Shown piece after piece: positions 57,226-64,000 of a DNA stretch of 64,000 nucleotides (position 1 is the stretch's first letter; every line of letters begins with the position of its first letter). The translations under genes were made by a program, and so were the position numbers. The DNA comes from Hymenobacter aerilatus (GTDB lineage Bacteria > Bacteroidota > Bacteroidia > Cytophagales > Hymenobacteraceae), in assembly GCF_022921095.1 (NCBI RefSeq), contig NZ_CP095053.1, positions 2,460,501 through 2,524,500 on the forward strand. The letters are read 5' to 3'. The notes under the pieces were generated by a model. That model was not told the DNA's origin. It worked only from the letters and a program-made list of their open reading frames with translations, and made no database searches.

Positions 57226-57960
57226 CTACTCCTTTAGCAGCCCGCTTTGGGACAGCAGCCGCTCCCGGCCGCGCACAATCTGATACAAATCGCCCAAAAA
57301 CAGCTTGACGCGCCCAATCAGAATGATTCCGCTTAGCTCCCGCTCCTCCTTTTGATTCAAGAAAAGCATCTGCCGATAACCAGCCCCGGCCCCTACCCCT
57401 ATCCACCGAAACACGCGCATGTGTCCTACCACGGAAGGCTCTACCATCCAGATGTGGTCGATGGGCGACTGTTGCCGGTCGCCGTTGGGTAGGCGGAAGC
57501 TGGAAAAAACGGTGCCGTAGCCAAACTGCGTGGGCGTGCTCACCTCCCAGCGCGGCGTGCCAACGAGCACATACTCACCGTACACCGTCACGTAGCGAAA
57601 GCGCAGTTCACTGTCGGTGCCAACTGGCAGGCCGGGCGGCACCTTGATGCGGGCGGGCACCCCGCCGCTCAGAAAGTACCCCCCCAGGCCCGCCCGCAGC
57701 CGGCCGCGCCACTCCACGCCTACCTTCATGCCATAGATGCCCACCAGCTTGCCATTGAGGGGCGAGAAGCGCTGATCGAGCTGCACCACCACCCTGCGGT
57801 GCCGCTCCTGGCTGCTGTCGGGCGAGGCTACGCCCAGGCCCCTGCGGGCGGCAGCGGGCCGGGCAGCCAGCACTACCAGCAATAGCAAAAGCAGATGAGT
57901 AAAGTAGTTCACGCCCTCGAAATACGCGGCGAAACGACATGAGTTAAGTTTCCGGCCCAC
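57226..57960 (-). CDS. Exported outer-membrane-like protein, unknown function
   Basis: 244 residues; the start may be MGRKLNSCRFAAYF (57960) or GTG at 57912 (VNYFTHLLLLLLVVLAARPA), which begins exactly at the signal peptide. The body: FSPLNGKLVGIYGMKVGVEW, RAGLGGYFLSGGVPARIKVP, RYVTVYGEYVLVGTPRWEVS, WMVEPSVVGHMRVFRWIGVG and AGAGYRQMLFLNQKEERELS. Barrel-like glycine pattern and HxRVF motif suggest an outer-membrane protein. No family recognised. It converges on the antiporter gene without terminator in between. Confidence 0.65.
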   Translation of the reverse strand: MGRKLNSCRFAAYFEGVNYFTHLLLLLLVVLAARPAAARRGLGVASPDSSQERHRRVVVQLDQRFSPLNGKLVGIYGMKVGVEWRGRLRAGLGGYFLSGGVPARIKVPPGLPVGTDSELRFRYVTVYGEYVLVGTPRWEVSTPTQFGYGTVFSSFRLPNGDRQQSPIDHIWMVEPSVVGHMRVFRWIGVGAGAGYRQMLFLNQKEERELSGIILIGRVKLFLGDLYQIVRGRERLLSQSGLLKE

Positions 57961-58077
57961 GGTTCACCTGTTTTTTTCGCCGCTTCACCCTCGCCACCCA
58001 CTGCTTCGCCTCGATTTGGGCCACTGCCAGAGGCCGTTGCGCCGAATTTTAAACTCACTAACTCACCACTTCTGGCT

Positions 58078-58527
58078 ATGTCTGACGCTTCCTTACCTAC
58101 TTCTTTGTTCACCTTGGCCAGTAACATAGCCTTGGGAGGCTGGCTGCTGCTGGTATTAGCACCCCAGTGGCGCATTACGCACCGGGTGGTGGTGAGTGGG
58201 GCGTTGCCGCTGGTGCTAGCCGCCATGTATGCAGCGTGCATTGGCTATCACTACCTGAGCCCGCACGGCAGTGAAGGCGGCTTCGGCTCGCTGACCGAGG
58301 TAACTGCTCTGTTCCGCGACCCATGGGCGCTGCTGGCCGGCTGGGTACACTACCTCTGCTTCGATCTGGCTGTTGGTGCCTGGGAGCTTCGCGATGCCCA
58401 ACGGCGCGGCCTGCCTCACTTGCTGGTGGTTCCTACCCTGGTGCTCACCTTTCTACTAGGGCCGGTAGGGCTGTTGCTCTACGCGGGCCTACGCCGGTTC
58501 TACCCCGCGCCTACCGTAGTGGCCTGA
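58078..58527 (+). CDS. ABA4-like family membrane protein
   Basis: 149 residues with four hydrophobic helices. ALPLVLAAMYAACIGYHYLS, GGFGSLTEVTALFRDPWALL, AGWVHYLCFDLAVGAWELRD and AQRRGLPHLLVVPTLVLTFL LGPVGLLLY match the ABA4 family, named for the plant protein required for neoxanthin synthesis. In pigmented Bacteroidota its carotenoid role is unproven. HYLCFD and the two Asp/Arg motifs are those conserved in the family. The next gene starts 27 bases downstream. Confidence 0.85.
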   Translation: MSDASLPTSLFTLASNIALGGWLLLVLAPQWRITHRVVVSGALPLVLAAMYAACIGYHYLSPHGSEGGFGSLTEVTALFRDPWALLAGWVHYLCFDLAVGAWELRDAQRRGLPHLLVVPTLVLTFLLGPVGLLLYAGLRRFYPAPTVVA

Positions 58528-58553
58528 TATCCATTCCTCCACATACTACCCTC

Positions 58554-59423
58554 ATGAAAACGATCTTCGCTCCTGTTCCCGCTATTCGCCCTGCAGTCTT
58601 CCGTCTAGGTGCTCATTGGCGTCGGCCGGCTTGGCTGCGCCTGCTGCACGACTCCTACCCCCTGCTTACCTGGGTAGGCTGGCTACACGTGGCGGTAGTG
58701 GCTGGCGCCGTCATCCTCTGGCCGCTCGACCACCGTACCGTGACGGATCTGAACGTGTGGATCAAACCATTAAAATTCGGGGCTTCGGGGGTGCTCTACC
58801 TCTGGACGCTTGGCTGGCTCCTAGCCGATTTGCCCGCCTCGACGCAAGCCAACGTCCGGCACATTAGCCGCCTGGCGGGCATCACCATGGCCGGCGAAAT
58901 TATCCTGATTTGCATGCAGGCCGCGCGGGGTACTACGTCTCATTTCAATCTGAGCAGCCCCTTCAACGGAGCGGTGTTTGCCACCATGGGCGTGCTGATT
59001 ATGGTGAATACGGCGGCCATCGTGTGGGCTTTGCGGCTCACGTTCCGGTACCGGCCCGCGGGGTCGGAGGCGTGGGTGTGGGGCATCCGGCTGGGACTGG
59101 GGCTGTTTCTGGTGGGCAGCCTGGTAGGCGGCGCCATGAGCAGCCGCACGGCGCACACCGTGGGCGCGGCCGATGGGGGCGCGGGCCTACCCCTTCTGGG
59201 CTGGAGCACCCGTGCCGGCGACCTGCGCACCGCCCACTTTCTGGGTTTGCATGCCCTACAGGCCCTACCCCTGGCCGGCTGGCTGCTGGAGCGCACGGCG
59301 CCCCGCCTGCGCACTGGCTTGCAAACCGGCGCCATGTGCCTGATAGCGCTGGGCTACGCGGGTGCCATGGGCTGGCTGTACTGGCAGGCTATCGGCGGGC
59401 TGCCGCTGCTGGCTCGGCCGTAA
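58554..59423 (+). CDS. Multi-pass membrane protein behind the ABA4-like gene
   Basis: 289 residues from MKTIFAPVPAIRPAVFRLGA; a longer in-frame start overlaps the ABA4 gene and is rejected. About seven hydrophobic segments, e.g. GWLHVAVVAGAVILWPLDHR, KFGASGVLYLWTLGWLLADL, AVFATMGVLIMVNTAAIVWA and GLGLFLVGSLVGGAMSSRTA. A loop with GRTAHFLGLHALQALPLAGW-like sequence (RTAHFLGLHALQALP) has two histidines near the membrane. No family recognised; the short gap to the ABA4-like gene suggests a two-gene operon. Confidence 0.7.
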   Translation: MKTIFAPVPAIRPAVFRLGAHWRRPAWLRLLHDSYPLLTWVGWLHVAVVAGAVILWPLDHRTVTDLNVWIKPLKFGASGVLYLWTLGWLLADLPASTQANVRHISRLAGITMAGEIILICMQAARGTTSHFNLSSPFNGAVFATMGVLIMVNTAAIVWALRLTFRYRPAGSEAWVWGIRLGLGLFLVGSLVGGAMSSRTAHTVGAADGGAGLPLLGWSTRAGDLRTAHFLGLHALQALPLAGWLLERTAPRLRTGLQTGAMCLIALGYAGAMGWLYWQAIGGLPLLARP

Positions 59424-59483
59424 TTGCGTTATTTGGTCAGCCACTGCGCCCCGATACCTGCCGGGGCGCGCCTGTATGTCTCT

Positions 59484-60536
59484 ATGAACGACCAACGCCT
59501 GCGCCTGCTGGGCATTCCACTGCTGGCGCTGCTGATTACACTGCTGGGCGACGACCCGCATCGGTTCAACTCGTGGCCGCACTTTTTTGTAAACTGGAGC
59601 ATTTCGCTGCTTTTCACCACGGTGCTGTGGCTGGGCAACCGCCTGCTGTGGGACCTCCTGCTGCGGCGCTTTCCGGGCGTAGAGCACACGGCCCGCCGCC
59701 TGTGGTGGCTGGTTGTGCTATGCGTGCTGTATACCAGTGTGGCCTCGGTGGCCATCCTGTTGCTGCTGCATCTGCTGCTACCAGCCTTCTTTCCCCTCGA
59801 GGCCCGTGTGTTGCTGGTGCAGGTAGCCTTCAACCTGATTCCGACCACCGTAGTGCAGCTGATTTACGAAAGCCGCCATTTCTTTGAGCAGTGGCTGTGG
59901 AATGTGCGCCGGGCCGAGCAGCTGCAAAGCGCCGGAGTGCAAAGCCAGCTGGAAGCGTTGCGCAATCAGCTGGATCCGCATTTTCTGTTCAACTCCCTGA
60001 ATACGCTATCGGCCCTGATTGAGCCCGACAACGAGCCGGCCCAGCAGTTTGTGGAGCAGCTCGCCGATGTGTACCGCTACGTGCTCCTGAGCCGCGACCA
60101 GGCCACCGTGCCCCTGCGCGAGGAGCTGACTTTTGTGGAAACCTACGTGGCGCTGCACAAGGCCCGCTTCCGCGACAATCTGCACGTAGCCTACCACATA
60201 CCCGAGGCGGCATTAGCGCAGCACGTGGCCCCCCTCAGCGTGCAGCTGCTGGTAGAAAACGCCCTAAAACACAACGTGGCCTCGCAGGAGCAGCCGCTGC
60301 TACTCACTATTGCCTACGACCCGACTACCAACTACCTCACGGTGCAAAACCCCATCCGGCCCCGCACGGCCGGACTGCGTCCGCATACCCAGGTAGGGCT
60401 CGCCAACGTGCGCAAGCGCTACGAACTGTTGCAAGCTCCTCAACCGGTGCAGGTAGAAACCCACGATGGACTGTTTACGGTGCGGCTCCCGGTGCTACCC
60501 GCTACCAAAGCAACGCCCCCAACCACTACTCGCTGA
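59484..60536 (+). CDS. LytS-type sensor histidine kinase
   Basis: 350 residues from MNDQRLRLLGIPLLALLITL. Four N-terminal membrane helices, then a coiled stretch, then the kinase: QLDPHFLFNSLNTLSALIEP with phospho-accepting His166, RYVLLSRDQATVPLREELTF and LLVENALKHNVASQEQPLLL (N-box), GLANVRKRYELLQ. This is the His_kinase family paired with LytTR regulators. Here no regulator is directly downstream; two LytTR-type regulators lie within 3 kb (61923, 62841). Its last codons overlap the STAS gene on the opposite strand by 11 bases. Confidence 0.92.
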   Translation: MNDQRLRLLGIPLLALLITLLGDDPHRFNSWPHFFVNWSISLLFTTVLWLGNRLLWDLLLRRFPGVEHTARRLWWLVVLCVLYTSVASVAILLLLHLLLPAFFPLEARVLLVQVAFNLIPTTVVQLIYESRHFFEQWLWNVRRAEQLQSAGVQSQLEALRNQLDPHFLFNSLNTLSALIEPDNEPAQQFVEQLADVYRYVLLSRDQATVPLREELTFVETYVALHKARFRDNLHVAYHIPEAALAQHVAPLSVQLLVENALKHNVASQEQPLLLTIAYDPTTNYLTVQNPIRPRTAGLRPHTQVGLANVRKRYELLQAPQPVQVETHDGLFTVRLPVLPATKATPPTTTR

Positions 60537-60879
60537 CGCTCTGAGTGGCTACCAGCTCCGCATCCAGTAACGTATTGGCCACTAATATGTTGCCCTCACT
60601 GGCTTGCACCAGGCTGGTGCCAGCCGGCATAGTCGGCGGATGGCATACCACCAAAGAGGTATGCCGGCGGCGCAGCCGGGCAGCGTAGCGCGTGAGCACC
60701 AACAGCATATCGGAGGATAGCACGGATAGTCCGCTGCAATCAAGCCAGATCTGGCCTTTGCCGCTGCGACTTGCCTGCCGCAGCGCATTGCACAGCAGCC
60801 CTGTATCGGTTGCCGCAGGTGCCGACTCAACCAAAATGACCAGATAGCTATTCGGCAGAACTTCGCGGTATACCTGCAT
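60526..60879 (-). CDS. STAS-domain protein
   Basis: 117 residues: YLVILVESAPAATDTGLLCN, GQIWLDCSGLSVLSSDMLLV, LTRYAARLRRRHTSLVVCHP and VANTLLDAELVATQSVSE. The order beta-strand, alpha, DCSGLSVLSSDML is that of STAS domains (anti-sigma-factor antagonists), where the Ser following the Asp/Gly loop may be phosphorylated. No anti-sigma partner is beside it, so it may act in a regulatory array with distant partners. It overlaps the kinase gene end. Confidence 0.7.
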   Translation of the reverse strand: MQVYREVLPNSYLVILVESAPAATDTGLLCNALRQASRSGKGQIWLDCSGLSVLSSDMLLVLTRYAARLRRRHTSLVVCHPPTMPAGTSLVQASEGNILVANTLLDAELVATQSVSE

Positions 60880-61133
60880 GGGGCTGACGTTGGAAGGTGA
60901 TATCAGGGGAGCGGTGCATTTATTGCCGTAGATAACCCAGCACAGACGGAATTATTGTGTGTACCCCGTCTGCCTGCCGGATTGACGGCCTTGCCTTGCG
61001 CTGCCTGATGTTGCTCCCAAAATAACGACTTTACCTTAATATAGTTGCATTAAATTATTGATTTTCAAAGTATTACTATAGCAAGCAAGTTGCACTATAA
61101 CACTATACAACAAGAAAACAGGCAAGTAGTATA
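60880..61133. other. AT-rich intergenic region
   Basis: 254 bases between the STAS gene start and the LuxR-type gene end. The second half (TTAATATAGTTGCATTAAAT, AGTATTACTATAGCAAGCAA) is AT-rich and may hold the STAS promoter on the minus strand, but no TAnnTTTG box is certain. No ORF. Confidence 0.45.
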
Positions 61134-61793
61134 TTATTCAATCAGCCCATTGCTGAGGGCGTATTTTATCAACGAAGCAGTATTCTTGGCCTGGGTTTTT
61201 TCCATCATGTTCTGCCGATGGGTTTCGATGGTGCGCTTACTGTTGTAGAGTTTATCAGCTATTTCGCTGGTAGTAAGGCCTTCTGAGATAAGCTTGAGTA
61301 CCTCCAGCTCGCGGCGCGACAAAATCGATTCTTTCTTTGCTGGTTCGCTGGGGAGTACGGCCGGCGCAACGCCTGTACCTTGCAGCTTATACAACAGCTG
61401 AAAAGCCAGCTCTGAGCACAAAAACTGGCGCCCCGCAGCCACCGAGCGAATACCGAAGATTATTTCCTCTTTGCCAGCATTTTTCAGGATATATCCCGAG
61501 GCCCCGGCTTCCATCATGCGGCTGATATAGGCCTCATGGTCCAGCATCGATAAGATTAGCACCTGCGTTTGCGGGTAGAGCGCGCGCACGTGGCGTATGG
61601 CTTCTTCTCCACCCATAATGGGCATATTAATATCCATGAGCACTACATCGGCTGGCATGGTAGCCAGCTTGTCTAGCAGTTCCTGCCCATGGCCGGCCTG
61701 GTCTACTATTTCAATATCGGGCTCCTGTTGCAGCAGAAAGCTGATGCCATCCCGAATAATGGCATGGTCATCAACGAGTATTGTACGAATCAT
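61134..61793 (-). CDS. LuxR/NarL-type response regulator
   Basis: 219 residues. Receiver domain MIRTILVDDHAIIRDGISFL with phospho-Asp54 in VVLMDINMPIMGGEEA; switch ILSMLDHEAYISRMMEAGAS and GYILKNAGKEEI. C-terminal LuxR HTH: SRRELEVLKLISEGLTTSEI ADKLYNSKRTIETHRQNMME. Orphan-type: no kinase of the NarX type is adjacent. The linker is rich in Ala/Pro (APAVLPSEPAK). It reads away from the LytTR gene at 61923. Confidence 0.93.
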   Translation of the reverse strand: MIRTILVDDHAIIRDGISFLLQQEPDIEIVDQAGHGQELLDKLATMPADVVLMDINMPIMGGEEAIRHVRALYPQTQVLILSMLDHEAYISRMMEAGASGYILKNAGKEEIIFGIRSVAAGRQFLCSELAFQLLYKLQGTGVAPAVLPSEPAKKESILSRRELEVLKLISEGLTTSEIADKLYNSKRTIETHRQNMMEKTQAKNTASLIKYALSNGLIE

Positions 61794-61922
61794 CCTGATG
61801 TTGTGGAAAGGGCAGAAAGTATAGTACTTTCATGTACGTGTTGGGCGCAATTTGGGCTATTTACGCTACACTATTTTCTTCCCGGTGTTCCTCTGTTTGA
61901 TACCCCCCAGGACTTCCTCTGC

Positions 61923-62681
61923 ATGACTGTTCTGCTTCTCGAAGATGAGTATCCGGCTGCCGAGCGTCTGCAACGGCTACTGCTGCAGGCGGCGCCTGGG
62001 GCGCAGGTCTTGGCTGTGCTCGACAGCGTGGCCGGCGCCCTTGCCTGGCTGGCGGCTCATCCTGCGCCCGACCTTATCCTGTCGGACGTTCAGCTGGCCG
62101 ATGGGCTGAGCTTTGCGCTGTTTGAGCAACTGGTAGTGCGCGCCCCGGTTATCTTCACCACGGCCTACGACCAATATGCCATCCGGGCGTTTCGGGCCAA
62201 TAGCATCGACTACCTACTCAAGCCCGTGAAGCTACAGGAACTGCAAGCGGCCCTCACCAAGCTGCGCCAGTGGCCTACCCTCCCCGACCCGGCGCAGCGC
62301 CTAGAGCGCCTGCTGGAAACACTGGCCGCGCCTCAGCAAACCTATAAAACCCGGTTTCTGGTGCGTAGCGGCGAGCAGCTACTCCCGTTGCCTACGGCGC
62401 AGGTAGCCTGGTTCCAGAGCCGCCACGAAACCACTACCCTCGTCACGCAGGAGGGCCAGCGCTTTGTAGTGGAGTACACGCTGGAGCAGTTGGAGCAATT
62501 GCTGAACCCGCAGGAGTTTTTCCGTCTCAATCGGCAGTTCATTGCCCAGCTACCGGCTGTGCAGCGTCTGCACGTCTATTTCAACGGCAAGCTCAAGCTC
62601 GATTTACACCCCGCCCCCAGTGAAGAAGTACTTGTGAGCCGGGAAAAAGCTACTGTGCTCAAGCAATGGTTAGAGCGATGA
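61923..62681 (+). CDS. LytTR-family response regulator, paralogue 1
   Basis: 252 residues from MTVLLLEDEYPAAERLQRLL; the long upstream frame overlaps the divergent LuxR gene and is rejected. Receiver phospho-Asp55 in LILSDVQLADGLSFALF, with TTAYDQYAIRAFRANSIDYL and KPVKLQELQAAL. C-terminal LytTR DNA-binding domain: FLVRSGEQLLPLPTAQVAWF, LEQLEQLLNPQEFFRLNRQF, LHPAPSEEVLVSREKATVLK. It could be the partner of the LytS-like kinase at 59484. Confidence 0.92.
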   Translation: MTVLLLEDEYPAAERLQRLLLQAAPGAQVLAVLDSVAGALAWLAAHPAPDLILSDVQLADGLSFALFEQLVVRAPVIFTTAYDQYAIRAFRANSIDYLLKPVKLQELQAALTKLRQWPTLPDPAQRLERLLETLAAPQQTYKTRFLVRSGEQLLPLPTAQVAWFQSRHETTTLVTQEGQRFVVEYTLEQLEQLLNPQEFFRLNRQFIAQLPAVQRLHVYFNGKLKLDLHPAPSEEVLVSREKATVLKQWLER

Positions 62682-62701
62682 GGCGGTTAGATAGTGAGTA
62701 G

Positions 62702-62821
62702 AAATACGACTGTCATCTTGAGCGCAGCGAAGGACCTTCTTACGTCAGCACGATGCTCGCAACAACAACTTGTTCTAGCGTGAGAAGGTCCTTCGCTGCG
62801 CTCAGGATGACAGTCGTATTT
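62702..62821. repeat. Intergenic palindromic repeat, family I copy 6 (extended arms)
   Basis: Core TGTCATCTTGAGCGCAGCGA AGGACCTTCTTACG / CGTGAGAAGGTCCTTCGCTG CGCTCAGGATGACA. The pairing goes on outside: left AAATACGAC and right GTCGTATTT, and further left GTGAGTAG with right CCACTCAC. Lies exactly between two converging LytTR genes, so it can act as a bidirectional terminator. Confidence 0.92.
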
Positions 62822-62840
62822 CCACTCACTACTTACCATC

Positions 62841-63623
62841 TCACCTTTCTAGCCAGGCGCGGAAGGTGCTTACCCGCTCGCGGCTGACGAGTACGTCGCC
62901 CTCGGGGCTGGCGGGGGCGAGGGTTGTTTTCAGGCGGGAGTTGGTGTAGTGGATGATGTCCTGAATGGCGGCGTGGTGCACGAGGTAGGCGCGGTTGAGG
63001 CGGAAGAACTCGCGAGGGTTCAGGAGCTGCTCCAGTTGCTCCAGCGTCTGGTCTACCACCACGCGCCTACCCTCGCGGGTTTGCAGGAAGGTGGCCTTCT
63101 CAAAGCTGAAGAAATACGCCACCTGCGCCACCGGAATCACCTTGAGGTGCTCGCCTACCTTCACCACAAACTGCTGCTTGTACTGCGGCTGGGGTTGGAG
63201 CTGCTGCACCAGCTGTGTGAGCAGGGTAGCATCGAAGGCAGGGGCCGGGGCCGGCTGGCGGGCTTGCAGGCGGGCCACGGCGGCGGCCAGCTCGTCGGCA
63301 TCAATGGGCTTTAGCAGGTAGTCGATGCTGTTGTGCTTGAAGGCGCGCAAGGCGTATTGGTCGTAGGCGGTGGTGAAGATAACCGGGCAGCGAACCTGCA
63401 CGCGTTCAAACAGCTCAAAGCTCAGCCCATCGGCCAGCTGAATGTCTAGAAACAGCACGTCGGGGGCGGGTTGCGTGGCGCGCAGCAGCTCGGCGGCTTC
63501 CTCCACCGACTCGGCCGTGCCCACCACCTCGAGGGGCACTGGCTGCTTGCGGAGCAGGTCGGCGAGGCGGCGGGCGGCCAGGGGTTCGTCTTCAACCAGA
63601 ATGGCACGCAGGGGGGTAGACAT
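62841..63623 (-). CDS. LytTR-family response regulator, paralogue 2
   Basis: 260 residues from MSTPLRAILVEDEPLAARRL (a TTG nine bases upstream is not preferred). Receiver: VLFLDIQLADGLSFELFERV with phospho-Asp60, TTAYDQYALRAFKHNSIDYL and KPIDADELAAAVARL. LytTR part: QFVVKVGEHLKVIPVAQVAY, LEQLEQLLNPREFFRLNRAY and DVLVSRERVSTFRAWLER. Strongly similar to paralogue 1 in the receiver and DNA-binding parts, so they arose by duplication. Preceded by a membrane gene 12 bases upstream on the same strand. Confidence 0.92.
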   Translation of the reverse strand: MSTPLRAILVEDEPLAARRLADLLRKQPVPLEVVGTAESVEEAAELLRATQPAPDVLFLDIQLADGLSFELFERVQVRCPVIFTTAYDQYALRAFKHNSIDYLLKPIDADELAAAVARLQARQPAPAPAFDATLLTQLVQQLQPQPQYKQQFVVKVGEHLKVIPVAQVAYFFSFEKATFLQTREGRRVVVDQTLEQLEQLLNPREFFRLNRAYLVHHAAIQDIIHYTNSRLKTTLAPASPEGDVLVSRERVSTFRAWLER

Positions 63624-63635
63624 AGGAGACAAGTG

Positions 63636-64000
63636 TTATACAGATGTTTTTTTCGGTAAGAACCGTGCGGCGTTCCTACGAATCAGGAGGGAGCCTACTG
63701 TGGCCGTGAGTACAGTAGCCACCAGTACCATGGGCCAAAAGCGTTGCGAGGGTAGTGTCCGGGTAAGCGTTTCGGCCCAAAATGCGGCGTAGAGCCCTAC
63801 CACCGACCAGTTCATGAAATAGTAGTGCCAGTGCAGCGCATTCTTCACGCGCCACCACATGGGCAGTATGCCCCCGGTCAGGACAGTTAGACTAACGATG
63901 GATAAGGCGTGAAACGGCCCAAACGTACCAAAGAGATGGTAGATCATGAAGGCGGTGGCGTTCAGCACCAGCATACATGCTACGTATGCATAGCCTAGGC
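63636..64000 (-). CDS. Membrane protein (DUF2306-like), 5' end outside window
   Basis: The frame is open to the right edge, so only the C-terminal ~120 residues are visible. Four hydrophobic segments: MLVLNATAFMIYHLFGTFGP, ALSIVSLTVLTGGILPMWWR, WHYYFMNWSVVGLYAAFWAE and VLVATVLTATVGSLLIRRNA. FGPFHALSIVSL with a nearby His and HWHYYFMNWSVVGLYAAF resemble DUF2306 membrane proteins. The short gap to the LytTR gene suggests co-transcription. Identity is uncertain because the N-terminus is missing. Confidence 0.6.
   Translation of the reverse strand, partial: LGYAYVACMLVLNATAFMIYHLFGTFGPFHALSIVSLTVLTGGILPMWWRVKNALHWHYYFMNWSVVGLYAAFWAETLTRTLPSQRFWPMVLVATVLTATVGSLLIRRNAARFLPKKTSV

Noticed and set aside
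58910..59887. 325-codon frame across the membrane gene and the kinase gene
   Set aside because: Out-of-frame reading of two genes with clear signals in other frames.
44598..62821. Repeated palindromes considered as CRISPR or tRNA-like
   Set aside because: Copies are kilobases apart, self-complementary over their full length and have no spacers; no cas gene and no cloverleaf.

Overview
The window looks like chromosomal DNA of a gliding-lineage Bacteroidota, most probably a pigmented Hymenobacter or close relative (Cytophagales). The case rests on GldC, a type IX secretion plug protein, TAnnTTTG-type promoter boxes without Shine-Dalgarno leaders, menaquinone genes, LytTR regulators, an exosortase with a PID-type sorting signal, high GC and strong use of CTACCC in coding strands. 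No rRNA, tRNA, CRISPR array, riboswitch or replication origin was seen.

Layout. 0-11.4 kb: housekeeping and envelope genes (AsmA-like end, DUF1361, LpoA-like binding protein, hemL, dcd, gldC, dnaN, T9SS plug). 11.4-15.5 kb: a scarred accessory island with a frameshifted tyrosine-recombinase remnant, an AT-rich orphan gene with a 39-codon upstream reading frame, a secreted six-hairpin glycosidase, a small orphan gene, a collapsed IS-like inverted repeat, and a ~100 bp direct repeat (gene tail plus terminator) at both ends of the glycosidase segment. 15.5-16.9 kb: an exosortase locus: associated membrane protein, exosortase and a PID-type substrate broken by one missing base. 17.2-20.3 kb: a 68 bp perfect palindrome, an ABC-F ATPase, and a lower-GC two-gene unit (unknown protein plus FCP1/NIF-like phosphatase). 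20.4-34.2 kb: miscellaneous envelope and metabolic genes, including a LVIVD/outer-membrane operon and an oil-body-type lipoprotein. 34.3-37.2 kb: AraC regulator with two tandem SDR paralogues. 37.5-46.5 kb: LysM-less-looking amidase, secreted protein, M48 protease, deoxyhypusine-synthase homologue, hslV and pyruvate dehydrogenase E2. 46.7-55.9 kb: a menaquinone cluster, menI-menF-menD-menB and, after unrelated envelope genes, menE; menA and menC are not here. 56-64 kb: Na+/H+ antiporter, ABA4-like protein, LytS-type kinase, STAS protein, one LuxR-type and two LytTR-type response regulators, and the end of a membrane gene cut by the right edge.

Across the window, eight long imperfect palindromes (about 100-130 bp) lie only between genes. 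Six share one core (ends TGTCATCCTGAG, inner GAAGGACCTT) and two form a second family built on AGCATCTC/GAGATGCT, each of the two with an orphan half-element on its left. No transposase that could move them is in the window. Perfect hairpin terminators are common between convergent genes.

Strongest leads: the exosortase/PID-substrate locus with its frameshift, the duplicated gene-tail/terminator module around the glycosidase, the coupled phosphatase pair, the palindromic repeat families with copy-specific extended arms, and promoter boxes placed so close to start codons that leaderless mRNAs are likely.
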